Below, piece after piece: positions 13,252 to 27,749 of a stretch of 64,000 bases of DNA. Source of the DNA: Vanilla planifolia (Eukaryota > Streptophyta > Magnoliopsida > Asparagales > Orchidaceae); assembly GCA_023846275.1 (NCBI GenBank), contig JAIUJO010001110.1, positions 151,001 to 215,000 on the forward strand, given 5' to 3'. The notes beneath the pieces are model-generated. The model was given only the letters and a program-made list of their open reading frames with translations, searched no databases and was not told the origin of the DNA. The translations under genes were made by a program, and so were the position numbers. Within the stretch, counting starts at the first letter, position 1, and the number at the start of each line of letters is the position of its first letter.

Positions 13252-16200
13252 TGTCTTAATATTATATTCATAATTTATTTTTTTTATTTCTTATTTACTT
13301 TGGTAATTAATAGTAATTCCAAATGATGTCCCATGGAGATGACACATACATTATTGGAGTCGTCCTAAATTACTTTATATAAAAAATATATTGTTTTATT
13401 TTTTTAATTTTTTTTCAAGGCCATTTTTATAATTTATAATGGATTTCCATTTTAAAATTGTTTGATGATCGAGGACTTTCACTCAATCTTCTTAGAATCT
13501 TGGAATGCATGATTGCCATGTAATTTTTCTCATTTTTTAGGTTTTTTTATTTTGATTCGTTTAGATTCCAATGCAATCCTAAATCTTCACTCATGTGACA
13601 TTTACATACCTATGATTTGGTTGTATTACTTTGCTTCAAAATATCTTTAATTAGTATTAATATATATTTATTTTACTTTAAACTAATAATTTATTTTAAT
13701 TTTTGTTTGCATAATTGTATAATTCAACGTAATTTCAAATGTGATTAAAACAAGAAAAAACAGTATTTATTTGACACATCTCAATAAGCTCTATCTAAGT
13801 ATCTACTTTTATAGCCCAAAATATACTTTTTTAATTTTTGACATGTTTTATGACAATTTTGATTCATCCTTGTTTTGATGATTGTGGATGCTACATTTGT
13901 TCTTGTTAGTATCTTGGAATGCAATTTTTCTATACTATTAATATCATTTCTTCAAAGTTTTTTTATTTAATTTTGTGATATTAGTATGTAACTCTAGTTC
14001 CTTATACATCTGGCCTTTACATTGAGATTATTTTATTGCAATACATGGCTACAACTTATCTTTTTTAGCTCTAACATATATTTGGAAATCTTAAATAAAT
14101 AATTTGTTATTACTTTTGCTTATTTACTTTTGTAACTCAAAATTATTCTAAAAAATATTTGATTTAAACTAATCAAATATCATTACAATTATCTCAAAGA
14201 ACTCTATCCAACTAAGTATTCATTTTTATATTTCATATAATGTTATTCTTTTGGGCTTTATCATGTCTTAAAGCATTTATGATTTATACTTATTTTAATG
14301 GTGGAGGATGTTACACTTGATCTTTCTACTATCTTTTTTGCAATATATTGGTATTAAATTATGATAATGTATCTTTTTCAACATTACTATTTTTATTCAC
14401 TTATTTTTAAAATCTTTATTTTTACTCTTTATTATATTTTTTTTTGACAAATGACTAAAATTCCAAAACAAATTTTGATGGAAACAAAACAAATATTATT
14501 TCATTCTATTTCTTACACAATTTATGTTACTCTAAATCTCCTCTCATGTCACCTTTACTTGTCTTTGAATTGGTTATTTTATATTTCTTCATTTTATTTC
14601 ATTTCTTTTTAAATATGTATTTACATAATGTTATATTGTTTAGTGTTATTTAAGCTTATTTGATTTTGATTTTTTTAAAAATTCCAAATGAGGTATCATC
14701 ATGACGAAATAAATATCTTTGTACACATCTTGGTGAGCTCTATCAAATTAAATAAGCATTTAAAAAATTTTAAAGATTTAATTTTTTTAGAAATTTTGCT
14801 TGTTTTATTAGATATTTTGATAAGTACCTGACTTGATAATAAATGATGTTGCACTTTATTTCCTTCATATCACGAATGTAGCTTCCTATAAAATTTATCT
14901 CCTTCATATCTTCTTAAGTATTTCTATTTTGAATGGTTTTAGAATTGTTTATGAAACATTTTTATTCGTATATAATATAGTGATATAAGATATTACATTT
15001 GATTTCATTATATTAAGTTAAAACTTTATTTCTCTATTCCTATGGCCACATCATTTTGATTTGGTCTTATTAAATTATATTAAGTTATCTTATCTAAGTT
15101 TCATTGTATATAAATATATATTTAATAATAAAAAATATTTTTTATTATTTACCATTATTTAATTTTTGAAATAAGTAGTAATTTTAAAAAAAGTTTGAAG
15201 AAACAAACAGCATTGGACTTCTCTCGATTACCCTTATCGAATTGATTATTTATTTTTTTGTTTTTAAATATATTAGTTCTTAAGATTTTGGCCAACTTAA
15301 CAAGAAATTTTGATGTGTACTAGATTTTATCTTGATCACCTTAGCATTTTGAAATGCAATTTTCTCGTATAGTTACTCCCATTAATTTAAATTTTCTAAG
15401 ACATGTTTTGGCTGGATCAATTAAACGTTCAATTCGTAGCTAATTTTGATGATCAATGTTATCACACTCAATCTTTTAGTAGTTTGTATTGTATCTTTTA
15501 CTAAAAATTTACCACCTTTCTTTAAATTTATCTCATTTCTTCAACAATGAAAGTTTAATTATCTAGTGCAAGCTTTACATCATTTGATTTGGGTGTATTA
15601 CATTACTTTTATTTATCCTATTTTAGCTTTAAAAATGTTCCCTTGACATTATATTAATAATTTATTATTATTTCTTATTATTTAGTTTCATAATTCAATG
15701 TAATTCCAAACATGATTAACTAGAGACAAAACAAATGTTTTTGGATTACTTTCGAGGGCATATATATAGTAAAATATTTCTTTCTTTGAACAACTTAAAT
15801 TTTTTAGGTTTTTTTCATCTTTGTGGGTTTTTTATTCTTATGTTAATTGACAATAGAGGATGTTACACTTGCTTTCATTAAAATCATTTATTGTAAACTA
15901 CTTGTATAATTAATGTGATTTTTTAAATTATCTTTATTTTGTTATTTTTTACGTGGCTCAAAATCACATCTTGTTTGATGTTTATATGTTTTTTTTTATT
16001 TTTTTGATATTACATTAATTCAAGTTATCTCATTTCTCATTTAATTTGAAACAAAACTTTATAACATTTTTATTTATTTAATTGCTTAATTGATAGTAAT
16101 TCCTAAGGAGGTCTAATTAAGATGAAACAAATGTCAATGGACTCATTTTGATACGCTCCACCTAATTAAATATTAAATTAAATAATTGTGAATATTTTTT

Positions 16201-19200
16201 TCTATGATATTGTCGTGATTTAGGAGATATTTTTATTTAATTTTTTTTTATGATGGACATGTTACTCTAAAACCCCTTAGTGTCACGTAGTGCAACGTCT
16301 CTAAAAAATTCCCTATTTTTTTCAAATATTTTTCTTTTATTTGATTATGTTATCATTAAACACTTTGTCTCTTATAGAATTGTTTTTAAATCATTTTGAT
16401 TTAGTTTTACTACATTTCTCAAATTTAACTCATTTCATATTTAACATTATTTACTTAATATTAAAATTTAATTTTATTTAAGCTTGTTTGTTTTGTTAAG
16501 TCATAATTATTCCAACTAAGGTGTGATCATGATAAAACAAATGTCATTGAACTCATGTTGATTACCTATACTTATAAGATATAAATTTTTTTATATTTTT
16601 TAAAATATTACTTTTCTAATTTTGGTATGCGATTTAAGTCATCTTTATTTGTGCTTGCTTTGATGATCAAATTTGTTGCCCTTGATCTCCTTTCTATCTT
16701 AGAATGCGACAATCTTGTATAATTTATCTTATTAATTCAAATCGTCTTGCTTGATTTTGCCATATTGTTATGTAACTCTATTTCTTCTATTGTGTCACCT
16801 TTATATTACTTTGATTTGGTTATATTAGGCCACTTCAACTTATCATATTTCATCTTTGATCTATTTATATACATAACATTAAGATAAGAATTTATTATTA
16901 TTTAAGGTTATGTATAATTGTAATTCATAGTAATTACGAGTGACATCTAATAGAGATAAAAGAAACTGCCTTAGACTCCTTTAAAGAAGCTCTGTCAAAC
17001 TAAACATTTACTTTTATTTCCTAAGAGTTGTTTTACTTTTAGCTTTATAAGAATTTTAGAATCATAAATTTGATGATCGAGGATGTTACTGTCAAACGTG
17101 TTAATGTTTTGGAATAAAATTTTCTTATTAACATTATCTCATTTTTCCAAATTGTTTTCTTCCATTTTGTTACATTACCATGAAACTCGAAATCTGTTAT
17201 TGAGTGAGATTTATGTTGTTTTTAATTGGATATATTATATTACTTAAATTTATATCATTTCAATTTTAATATATATTTATTTATTACTAATGTAAGAATT
17301 TTTTATTATTTATGCTGATTTACTTAGGAAATTGGTAATATGTCAAAATTATATCTAATCCAAATGAAAGAAATCTTAGAGTAGTATTAAAAAGATCTAT
17401 CTAATTTGGAAACATTTTTTTTATTTTTATTTTTTGAAAATTAGCATTTCTTGAGTTTCTATATTATATATGGTATATTTTGATTCTTATCTAATTCGAT
17501 GAATAAGGACATTACACCGATTTTCTTAATAATTTGGTCAAAAACTTTCCTGTATAATTTATCATATTTCTTTAGAGTTTTTCTTTGATCTTATTATGTA
17601 CTTTAATTATCAACTCGTCTAACCTTCATATCTCCTATTTTTGGTCAAATCACATTACTTTAATTTATTTCATTTTAGTTTTAATATATAGTTACATAAT
17701 ATGAAAATAATAATTTGTTTTTTTTAGTTTGTTTGTTAATAATTGGAAATTGTAAATGAGGCCTGATGAACACAAAACAAACATCATTTCGCACACCCTT
17801 ATGAGCTATATCCTGTTAAATATTTATTTTTATACTCTAACAAGTTAATTTTCTCAGGTTTTGGAAACTTTATAATATATTTTGATTTATACCTAATTTA
17901 TTAAACATGGATGTTACCTTAGTTCTCCTTAATATATTGGAATGTATGATTCTTATAAAATTTCTCATTTCTTTATGTTTTTTGCTTTGATTGAGTTATA
18001 TTATTGTGTATCAAAAAATATCCACTAGTGTGACTTTTATATGAATATTTTTTGTTATTTTACATTGCATAATTTTTTTCTTATTTACTTTGGCAATTTG
18101 TAGTAATTTGAAACATTGTCTAATGTTGAAGAAAAAAATACCATTGGAATCATCGATGAAATCAATAAACTAAAGATTCCACTTTATATTTTTTAAAATA
18201 TTATTTCTTTCGTTTTTTAATGCTTAACAAGTTATTTCATTCATACCTTATTGGATCATTGAGAATATTACACTCAATATTTTAAGTTTTTAGGATTTTA
18301 ATTTTATTATTCAATTTATCGTAATAATTAAAATTAGTCACTTTAATCTAGTTAACATTTCATATAACTATAAATCTCCCCTTGTGTGACACTTTCATCA
18401 CCTTTAATTTATTAAATAGTAATTCTTCAAATTTCCTCATTTCTGCTTAATGAATATTATAATAATATTTTATTCTATTATTTTTAAAATATTTATTTTT
18501 TTTACCATTTAAGCCTGATTTATGAGAATATTTTTTTTTGTATGTAATTTTATGATCAAGGACATTACACTTGATCTTCATCGTAACTTGTAATGTAACT
18601 TTCTTTCAAAATTTATTTGAGTTTTTTAGTTTTTTAACTTTTATATGGATATATCATTAAGAAATTCTAATATTTGTCTTATGTGAGCATTAATTCGCTT
18701 TGATTGTGTTCTATTAAATTGCTTCATTTTTTCTCAGTTTATTATTAATATATATTTACTTAATATTAGAATAATAAATTATTTTTTGTTTAATTATTTT
18801 ATAATCCAAAGGAATTTCATACAGGACTCTGACCAAGTCTAAATAAGCATCATTGGAGTCATCTCGAAATACTCTATATAATTAAATTTTTTATTTTGTT
18901 TAAGTTTTTCATTTTCTAAGCATTTTGAATGCTTTTTTATATATTTTAATTAACACCAAATTTAATGATCTAGCATGTTACACTTGACCTCCATAGCATC
19001 TTCAAACACCAATTACATGTGTAATTTTTTACATTACTTCACATTATTTGCTATGCTTTTGTTGTATTACTATGTAACACTAACTGTTCCATTATGTCAC
19101 CTTTGTTTCTTTCATTTGGTTCTTTTACATTACTTAAATTTTCAGCATTAATAAAAATTTACTTAATGTGAAAAAAATTATTTGATGTTATTTTTTCTTA

Positions 19201-20154
19201 TTTACTTTTATTATTCATCGTAATTACAAATGATGGAAGTTTAAAACGTGTAATTTTCTTTTGGTATAATCTTGATGAATTACTATGTAATTTTAAATCC
19301 AATCTTTTATGAAGCTTATATTATTTTTATTTTGTTCTATTTAATTTCTTCAATTAATCTCATTTCATGTTAAATATATACTTGTATATATACACAATAT
19401 TACAACAATAATTTATTATTATTCATATACGTTTAGATTTATAATCCATAGTAATTCAAAACAAGTCTCGATCGAGAGGAAATAAATGTCGTAGGACTAC
19501 TCGTGATGAACTATATCTATTTAAATAATTATTTTTATAGTTTTAAATATTTATTTTCTATCATTTGGCATATTTAATGAGATATTTTGATTTATAATTA
19601 TCATAACAATTGTGATATTTTTGTCAAGCTTCCTATTCTATTGGAATTCATATTACAGAGAAATTCTAATTATTCTTTCAAGTGAGCTTTACATCACTTT
19701 AATTTAGTTATATTACATTTAACTTCAATTTTTATTATTTGAGCATTGATAAATATTCACATAATATTAAAAAGTAATTTATTATTAATTTTTTATATTT
19801 TAAATTTTCTAAATTAAGGTAACTCAAAAGGAAGTTTGGTTGTAACAAAAAATAATACTTTTTCAATTTTTCAAAAAATAATTATTTTTTAATTTATTTG
19901 TATGTTTTTAGGCTTTTTGAACCATACCTTATTTGATGATTGATGATGTTGCACTCGATCTTCTTTGTACATTGGCATCCAACACTTCCAATTAATTTAT
20001 CTGATTTTTTCAAATTTTTTACATTGACTATGTTATATTACTATGAAACTCCAATTCTTTTCTTGTGTGATATTTACATCATTTTTATTTTGTTACTTTA
20101 CATTGCTTCAATTTTTTTATCTTTGATTTGTTATATATTAACTTAATATTAATT

Positions 20155-20206
20155 TAATAATATATTATTATTATTATTATTATTATATTATTATTATTAT
20201 TATTCT
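20155..20206. repeat. (ATT)n microsatellite in the monomer AT box
   Basis: ATT repeats follow ACTTAATATTAATTTAATAAT, with one central ATATT interruption. This is the same monomer phase as the tracts at 6,151 and 51,150. Confidence 0.9.
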
Positions 20207-22555
20207 TATTTTATCTTTTTAATTTGTATTAATTACAAATAAGATTTGATTAAGACAATAAAAACATCAATAAAAATATCATGATGAGCTTTATCAATTT
20301 AAATATAAATTTTATAATATTTAATATTTTTTTTAAGATTTTTTCACTTTTTTGAAATATTTTGATTCATACTTAATTTGATGACAAAAAGTTTTGGAAC
20401 ACTACTCCTTAGAATCTTGTAATGAAAATTTCCCAACAATTTATTAAATTTCTTCAAATTTTTTTAAAAATTTTTTGTATTAGAATGACACTTTGATTCT
20501 CCTATTGTGTTCCTTTATGTCATTTTGATTTATTTATATCAAATTTCTTCAAGTTACCTAATTTTACCAATAATATATATTTACTTAATTATAGAAAAAA
20601 AAATTTTGTAATTTATTTATATTTTCTTTTGTAATATGAAATATTTCCAATCTAAGTCCAATTAAGATAGGAAACATTATTGGACTCATCATAGTGAGTT
20701 CTATCCAATTAAATATCAATTTTTTATATTTTTAAAAAGTTTAGTTTCATAGGTTTTTAGATAATTCACAAGACATTTGATTCATATCAAATTCAATAAT
20801 CAATGGTATTATACTCAATATCTTTATTGTAATCGAACATAACTTTCCTAAACAATATATCATATTCCTATATATTTTTCCTTTGATTAGATTATACTAA
20901 CACCTAATTATTAATCTTTTCTTGTGTGACTTTTATATTACTTTGATTTTGTTATATTACATTACAATAATTTATCAAACTTTAGATTTGATATCAATTT
21001 GCTTGATATTAAAAAATAATTTATTTATTTTTCGTTTATTTATTCTTGTAATTAATAGAAATTTTAAATAAAGTTTGATCAAGACGAAAGAAATTTTGTT
21101 GGACTAGTGTCTACCGCATCTACAAAATTAGACATATTTTTTTAATAATTCAAAATATTTTATTCTTATAATTTTTTTCATGCTTTATTTGAAAATGTTT
21201 TTCATAACTAATTTGATCGTTAAGATGTTACACTTTCTCTGCTTAGTATCTTTGAATTTAATATTGCCATATAATTTATCCATTTTTTTTCAAAATTTTC
21301 ACTTCAATTTTGTAATATTATTAACTAACCCTAAATCTCCCCTAATGACCTTCACATAGTTGTTATTTAGTTATAATATTTTCCTTGAAATTATTTTATT
21401 TCACTTTTAATATATATTTTCTATGATTAAAATAATAATGTATCATTATTTATTAATTTTTAATCTGAAAAATTTATTAAAATTACAAATGAGGTTTGAT
21501 TGAGGCTAATTAAACTTCATTAAAAAAGTTTTGATGGGTGCTTTATAGTTAAACATATATTTATATTTGTGCAAATTTTTTCTATAGTTTTGATATGTTT
21601 TATGAGAAATTTGATAAAAACTTAACTTTATAATCTACAATGATTTTATTGAACTCCTTTTAACCATGGAATAAAACTTTATCATATTATTTTTCTTATT
21701 TCTTTAAATTATTTTCTTTGATTTTTTTTGTTGTTATGCAGCTTTAAATTTTCACAAGCGTGATCTTCGCTTGTCTTTACCTTAATAATATTACAATGGT
21801 TCAATTTATCTAATTTTAATATTAATTTATACATACTTAATACCAAAATACAAATTTATTACTATTTATGCTTATTTATTTTTTTAATTTAAAGTAATTT
21901 GAAGCTTGCTCTAAAAGAGGCAAAAAAAAACATCATTGGACTTGTGTTAATTAGCTCTATGTAATTAAATAGTAATTTTCATATTTTATGATCTTGGAAT
22001 GCTTTATGAAAAATTTTTATTCATACATGATTTAAGAACTGAGGATGTTAAAGTTGATCGCCTTATTATTTAGGAATGCAAGTTTCCAATGTAATTTACC
22101 CTATTTCATTAATTATTTTCCTTTCGAATATGTTATATTTCTAGGAAACTCTAATTATTTTGTCGTGTGATCTTTAAATGCCTTATATTTGTTATATTAT
22201 ATTGCTTTAATTTTTCTTATTTCAAATTTAACATATATTTGCTTAATAGTTAAATAATATTTTATTATTAGTTATGCTCATTTAAATTAGCAATTCATTA
22301 TAATTTTAAACGATCTCTATTTGAGAAGAAACAAGCATAGTTAGAATCATTTCTACAAAATCAATGCAATTAAATGTTCATTTTTAAATTTTTTAAACAT
22401 TTTGGTTTTGATTAGTTTTATATGTTTTATGAGAAATGTTTATTTGTACCTGATTTATAATTAAGGATGTTATAATTTATCTCTTTAGTAACTTGGAAAG
22501 TAACTTTCTTAGACAATTTATCTTATTTCTTCTAAGTTTATGCTTAGATTTGTTT

Positions 22556-22982
22556 AAGTGATCAGGCGGGGAACAGTTCACAAACTTGGTATTTCAATCA
22601 ATCTCAGGTCTAAGTCCTTCACCCCGGAAATGCGGTTTGAAATCTACTAGGATTTTAACTCATGTGATTCATAATTTGAGTCAGAAGGTCACTCTCTCTA
22701 TCAAAACCGGAAATTTCTCTATGTATGGCTCTAACCCGGCTAGGATGAAGAATGAGGCAATTCAGGAACTATTAGCTCTACTCGAGCTATGTCGTCTCTT
22801 GCCTTGGGGCTTCTGCCCCTCTTCCATCGGTTGGAGATAGGGGTTCCCAGTTGTTTGAGTACTGATTGAGAAGAGAATCTATTTGATCTCACCTGCCCGG
22901 CATGGCATGACATCACTTTTCCGTTGTGAACTTCGTTTCACTCGTTCGTTCAGTCGTGAGTTCTTGTCCCCTTTCCCTAATC
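22556..22982. other. Candidate organellar (mitochondrial-like) DNA insert in the satellite
   Basis: About 427 bp whose base composition (nearly half G+C) differs sharply from the array on both sides. It contains AGGCGGGGAACAG, CACCCCGGAAATGCGG, CCTTGGGGCTTCTGCCCCTC and TTCACTCGTTCGTTCAGTC, words with the feel of plant mitochondrial intergenic DNA. A frame of 84 codons lies at 22,586-22,840 on the plus strand. Its product has no domain I recognise and it may be a chance frame. On the left the array stops in the middle of box A (GCTTAGATTTGTTTA). On the right it resumes at about TCTCTTATCATGTGACC, so only some 25 bp of the monomer are missing across the insert. I infer a nuclear insertion of organelle DNA (NUMT, less likely NUPT) but cannot name the source locus. 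A GC-rich host fragment is the alternative. Confidence 0.55.
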
Positions 22983-25900
22983 CCTAAGTCTCTTATCATG
23001 TGACCTTCGCATCACTTTGATTTGGTTTTTTAAAGTTTCTTAAATTTGTCTCATATAATATTTATTTACTAATATTAAAAACATAATTTATTATTATTTA
23101 TAACTATTACTTTTTGTATTTCGCAATAATTCCAAACTATTTTTGATTATCATAAAACAAATGTTGATGGTATCATCTCCATGAGTGCAACCCAATTCAA
23201 TACTCATTTTTATAATAGTGCTTCTTTTATAAGTTTTTAGTGCACCTTTTGAGTAATGTTGATTCAAATATAATTTGATAATTGAGAATGACATATATTT
23301 TAACAAATTTTCTTGAAATTCATTGCTTTGATTATGTATATTACTATATGTCCCTAAATAATATCTCTTGTCCCCTTGCATCAATTTGATTTTATTATTA
23401 TACATTGGATACATTTATCTTTTTTAAACTATATAATATTTTACTTAGAATTAAAATAATATATATTTTTTAATTATTTATGTAAATTTTTTTGTTAATT
23501 TCTATAATTCTAAAAAACTTTTGATTGAGACAATACAAACATTATTAAAATTGACTACATAAGCTCTATATAATTAAATAATTCTTTATATATATAGTTC
23601 AAATGTTTTGTTTATTTTCTATTTTATTATTGCAACATCTAATTCTCCACGTTTGTAACCATTGCATCAATTTGATATTGTTATATTATATTAATTCAAT
23701 TTATCTCATTTTAGCATTAAAACCTATTTACTCATTATTACAATATAAATGTATTTTTATTTATGATTATTTATGTTATTATTTTACAATAATTCCAAAA
23801 ATGAGGTCTTAATGTGATGGAAAAAATATTATGAGAATCATGTCAAGAACTTTTATTTATTTAAATAATTAGTTTATATATTTTTGAATTTTTATTTTTT
23901 TGTTTGCATGCTTTACGAGATATTTTTGTTCATACCGTATTGGATTGATCAAGGATGTTGTAGTTGGTCCCCTTAGTACCTTCAAATGCAACATTCAAGT
24001 ATAATTTACCTAAGTTTTTGCTTAGATTTGGTTATATCATTATAAAACTTCTATTCTCTTATCAATTGATAATCACATCACTTTGATTTTGTCATATTAT
24101 ATTGATTCAACTTGTCTCATCTTTGCTTTAATATTTATGTTTTTAAAAGTAAAACAATAATGTATTATTATTTATGCATATTTAAATTTGTGATTCATAG
24201 TAATACAAAATGTGGTAGATCGAGATGAAACAAATGTTGAGAAATTCAACTTAAAGTGCCCTACCTAATTGAATTATTTTTTTCTCTGTTTCAAAATTTT
24301 ATCTTTTGAATTTTTGAATGCTTTATGAGACATTTCTACTTGTATATGATTTTACAATAGGGTATTTTACACTAAATCTTCTTAATGTCTAGGAATAAAA
24401 TTGTCATGTTCAATTCATGATTTATTAGTTATATTACTATGTAACTATTAGTCATATTTCTTATTACAACTGCATCGCTCCATTACATGACTTTTATTTT
24501 GTTATATTGCATTACTTCAATTTAAATAATTTCAATTTTTATATATATTTACATTGCCTTAAAATAAAACTTTATTGCTCTTTATGCCCATCTAATTTTT
24601 AAATTTTTAGTAAATTTAAAAGGTCTTTTATAAAGATAAACCAAACATCATTTGAATCATCTGAATGATCTTTGTACAGTTAAATATTCTTTTTTATAAT
24701 TTTAATTTATTATTTTTTACAATTTTTTATGCCGTTAGAAACCTTTTGATTCCTCCTTAATTTAGTGATTGAGAATGTTACACTCTACCTTGTCGGTGTC
24801 TTCAAATGCAACTTTCACATGCAATTCACTTAATTTTTTCAAATTTTTTTATTAGATTTTGTTATAAAACAACGAAACTCTAGTTTTCCTCTCATTTATC
24901 CTTCACATCTCTTTCATTTGGTTATCTTATATGTTTTTTAATAATACTCATTTAGGCATTAATATATATTTATTAATAATAACTAATAATTCATTTTCAT
25001 TTATTCTTATTTATTTTACTCATTTATAATAATTCCAAGCTAGATCAAATAGAGGCAAAACAAACAGCATTACATTCATCTCAACAAACTCTTTCTAATT
25101 AAATATTCATTTTCATATTTTTTTTAAATATACTAATTTATAAAGTTTTTTCATGCTTTGTGATTTTTTTAATTTTCACCTTAATTGATGATTGAGAATG
25201 TTAGGATCGAACTCATTAGTATCTTCTAATTCAATTACCTTATACAATTAACACAAGTTTTTGAATGTTTTTCCTTCGATTTGGCAACATTGTTTTATAA
25301 CTCAAAATGTCTTCTAATGTGAGTTTTATAACCCCTTTGATTTCATTATATTAAATGGATTAAATCTATATTACTTTGACTTTATCATATATTTACGATA
25401 TGTTAAAACAAAATTTTTTTATTATTTATGTTTATTTATTTTCTTTATTCATATAATTTCAAATGAGATCGCAAAGAGAGCAAACTAACATGATTAGAAT
25501 CTTCTTGATGAGATTTTTTAATTAAATACTCATTTTGTAATTGTTTTATATTTATGGGTTTTGGCCATTCTTAAAACATATTTTGATTTGCTCCTGATTT
25601 CATGATTGAGGATAATACAATCGAAATCCCTAATATCTTAGAATGTAATTTTCCCACACCATTTACATCACTTCAAAATTTTTACTTAGATTTGGCTATA
25701 TTTCAATAAAACTCTAATTATCTTCTCACGTAAACTTTATATGACTTTGATTTATTTTAATTACGTTGTTTTAATTTAACTAATTTCACCTTTAATATAT
25801 ATTTTTGAAATATTAAAATAGTAATTTGTAATAATTAATGTCTATTTATTTTTCTAATTCTTAATAACTTCAATGAGGGCAGGTTTAAATGACAAAAATT

Positions 25901-27749
25901 GTCGTTGTGCCGGTCAAGATGAGCTCTCTCTACTTAAATTTTAATTTTTATATTTTTTAACTACTTTTATTTTTTACGACTTAAATAATTTTTAAGAGAT
26001 ATTTTAATTCATTCCATTTTCTATAATTGAGGGTGTTTCCCTCTTTCTCATTAATATCGTGGAATGCAACTTCGTTATAAAATTTCTCATTTCTAAAAAT
26101 TACAAACAATAATTTATTTATGTTGCTTTGAAGCTAAAATTATCTGATCGAGTTACCTTTATATTGCATTGTCTTTGTTAATTTATATCACTTTAGCATA
26201 TATTTACATAATTCTAAGATAAGAAATTAATATAGAGGGTTATTTACTACTGTAATTTGTGGACATTCTAACTGAGTTTTGATGGAAAAAATGTTGTTGA
26301 CGAACTTGACTTGATAAGCTCCAACAAATCAAAGTCTTTGTCTTTCTTTTGGTTATATAACTATTAAATTGTAATTCTCTAGTCATGTGATCGTAACACT
26401 GCTTACATTCATTCCATTCTAGATTTTGTATATAATTGATTAATAATAAAATAACAATTTGTTATTTTTTGCATTTTTTTGTTTAGTAATTCATTATAAT
26501 TCATAATTGTTTGATTGAGATAAAAAACACATTGTTGGAGTAATCATGATAAGCTCAATTAATTTAAATATTCAATTTCAAATTTTTTAATATTTTATTT
26601 TACGACATTTTAGTTCATTCACGAAGTGACGATTGAGAATATTACACTTTAACTCCTCAATGTCTTTGAATGCATTTTTTCCTTTACAATTTATCTAATT
26701 ACTACAATTTTTTTTACTTTGTTTTGGTTATATTATATTTCTTGAATTAAACTCATTTAAACTTTAATATAGTTTTTCGTAAAAATTAAAAAGATATTTT
26801 ACTATATGTTTTGCTTATTTACCTTTGTAGTTCTTAATAATTATAAGAGTACTAGGTAATAAATAAACTCATCTTGATGAACCCCATCAAATAGTATATT
26901 TATTCTTATATTTTGAAAAGTATTATTTTCAAATATTTTCATGCTTTAAAAGATATTTTGATTCATACTTTATTTTTCCTTTGTTTTAGTTATATTATTA
27001 TGTAACACAACATTCTCTACATGAAATTTACATCAATTTGATTTTGTTAAATTACATTGCAATAATTTACCTAATTTTTTCTTTAACATATTTTTTTCAT
27101 AATTCTAAAATAATTGTTTGTTATTAAAGCTAATTTATTTTAGTAATTCATAATATTTTCAAGGAAAAATCGATTAAGATAAAGGAAACATCATTTGAAT
27201 AGTCATCACACAAGCTATATCTATTTGAATATTCATTCCTATGTATTTATTTTTAGGATTGTTTAATTTCTTGACAAGACATTCGATTCATACCTAATTT
27301 GATGATCAAGAATATTATGTTTGATCCCTTTAGTAAATTTCAATACAAAGTTCTTGTGGAATTTCTATCATTGCTTTTGTTCAAATTATTTCATTTGAGC
27401 TTTATTATATATCTACATTATATAAAAATAATATTTTTTTCATTGTTATTAATTTTTTATTTTTTTAATTTGTAGCAATTCTGAATAATGCATTATGGGG
27501 ACAACCAAAATGTCATTGAACTTGTCTTAACAAGTTCAATGAAATCAAATATTTATTTTTATTATTATAAATAATTTTTCTATAATTTTGGCAAGCTTTA
27601 TGAGAAACTGTGATTAGTACTAATTTTGACGTTCAAGAATGTTACACACTTTTTTCTGATTATCATCCAATTCAAATTTTATGTACAATTTATCTCATAT
27701 CATCAAAATTTTCTTTTTTCCTTAGTGCTTTATTTCTTTTATTTTTTAC
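22983..27749 (-). repeat. Diverged ~410-bp satellite array, reversed orientation (block part 2)
   Basis: About 11-12 monomers. Approximate reference-box positions are 23,290; 23,965; 24,375; 24,785; 25,205; 25,620; 26,045; 26,645; 27,320 and 27,640, with truncated copies near 26,340 and 26,970. CATCACTTTGATTTGGTTTT at 23,010, right after the organelle-like insert, and GATCAAGGATGTTG at about 23,948 are good monomer words. The 106-codon minus-strand frame at 23,094-23,414 spans the AT box, hairpin segment and reference box of one monomer. It shows no family signature, and I treat it as chance. Nothing else is seen. Confidence 0.88.

Larger units (their letters stand above)
12746..22555 (-). 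repeat. Diverged ~410-bp satellite array, reversed orientation (block part 1)
   Basis: About 24 monomers read in the opposite direction to the preceding tract. Approximate reference-box positions are 12,950; 13,480; 13,900; 14,320; 14,855; 15,345; 15,470; 15,875; 16,270; 16,680; 17,095; 17,520; 17,925; 18,280; 18,570; 18,985; 19,620; 19,960; 20,400; 20,820; 21,230; 21,650; 22,060 and 22,480, a mean spacing of about 410 bp. Good copies read GATGATCGAGGACTTTCAC at 13,464 and AGAATCTTGGAATGC at about 13,495. The 120-bp interval at 15,345-15,470 and the long gap at 18,985-19,620 mark damaged copies. Open frames such as 12,923-13,150 and 19,940-20,146 are AT-rich hydrophobic frames of the repeat itself. 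No gene is seen. Confidence 0.9.

Noticed and set aside
22586-22840. 84-codon frame in the GC-richer insert, considered as a host gene
   Set aside because: No recognisable domain. The insert looks like organellar DNA of unknown locus, and the frame could be chance.
23094-23414. Minus-strand frame of 106 codons, one of the longest in the satellite
   Set aside because: It lies across ordinary monomer landmarks, has AT-driven codon use, no domain and no sign of a promoter or splice structure. Neighbouring monomers do not keep the frame open.
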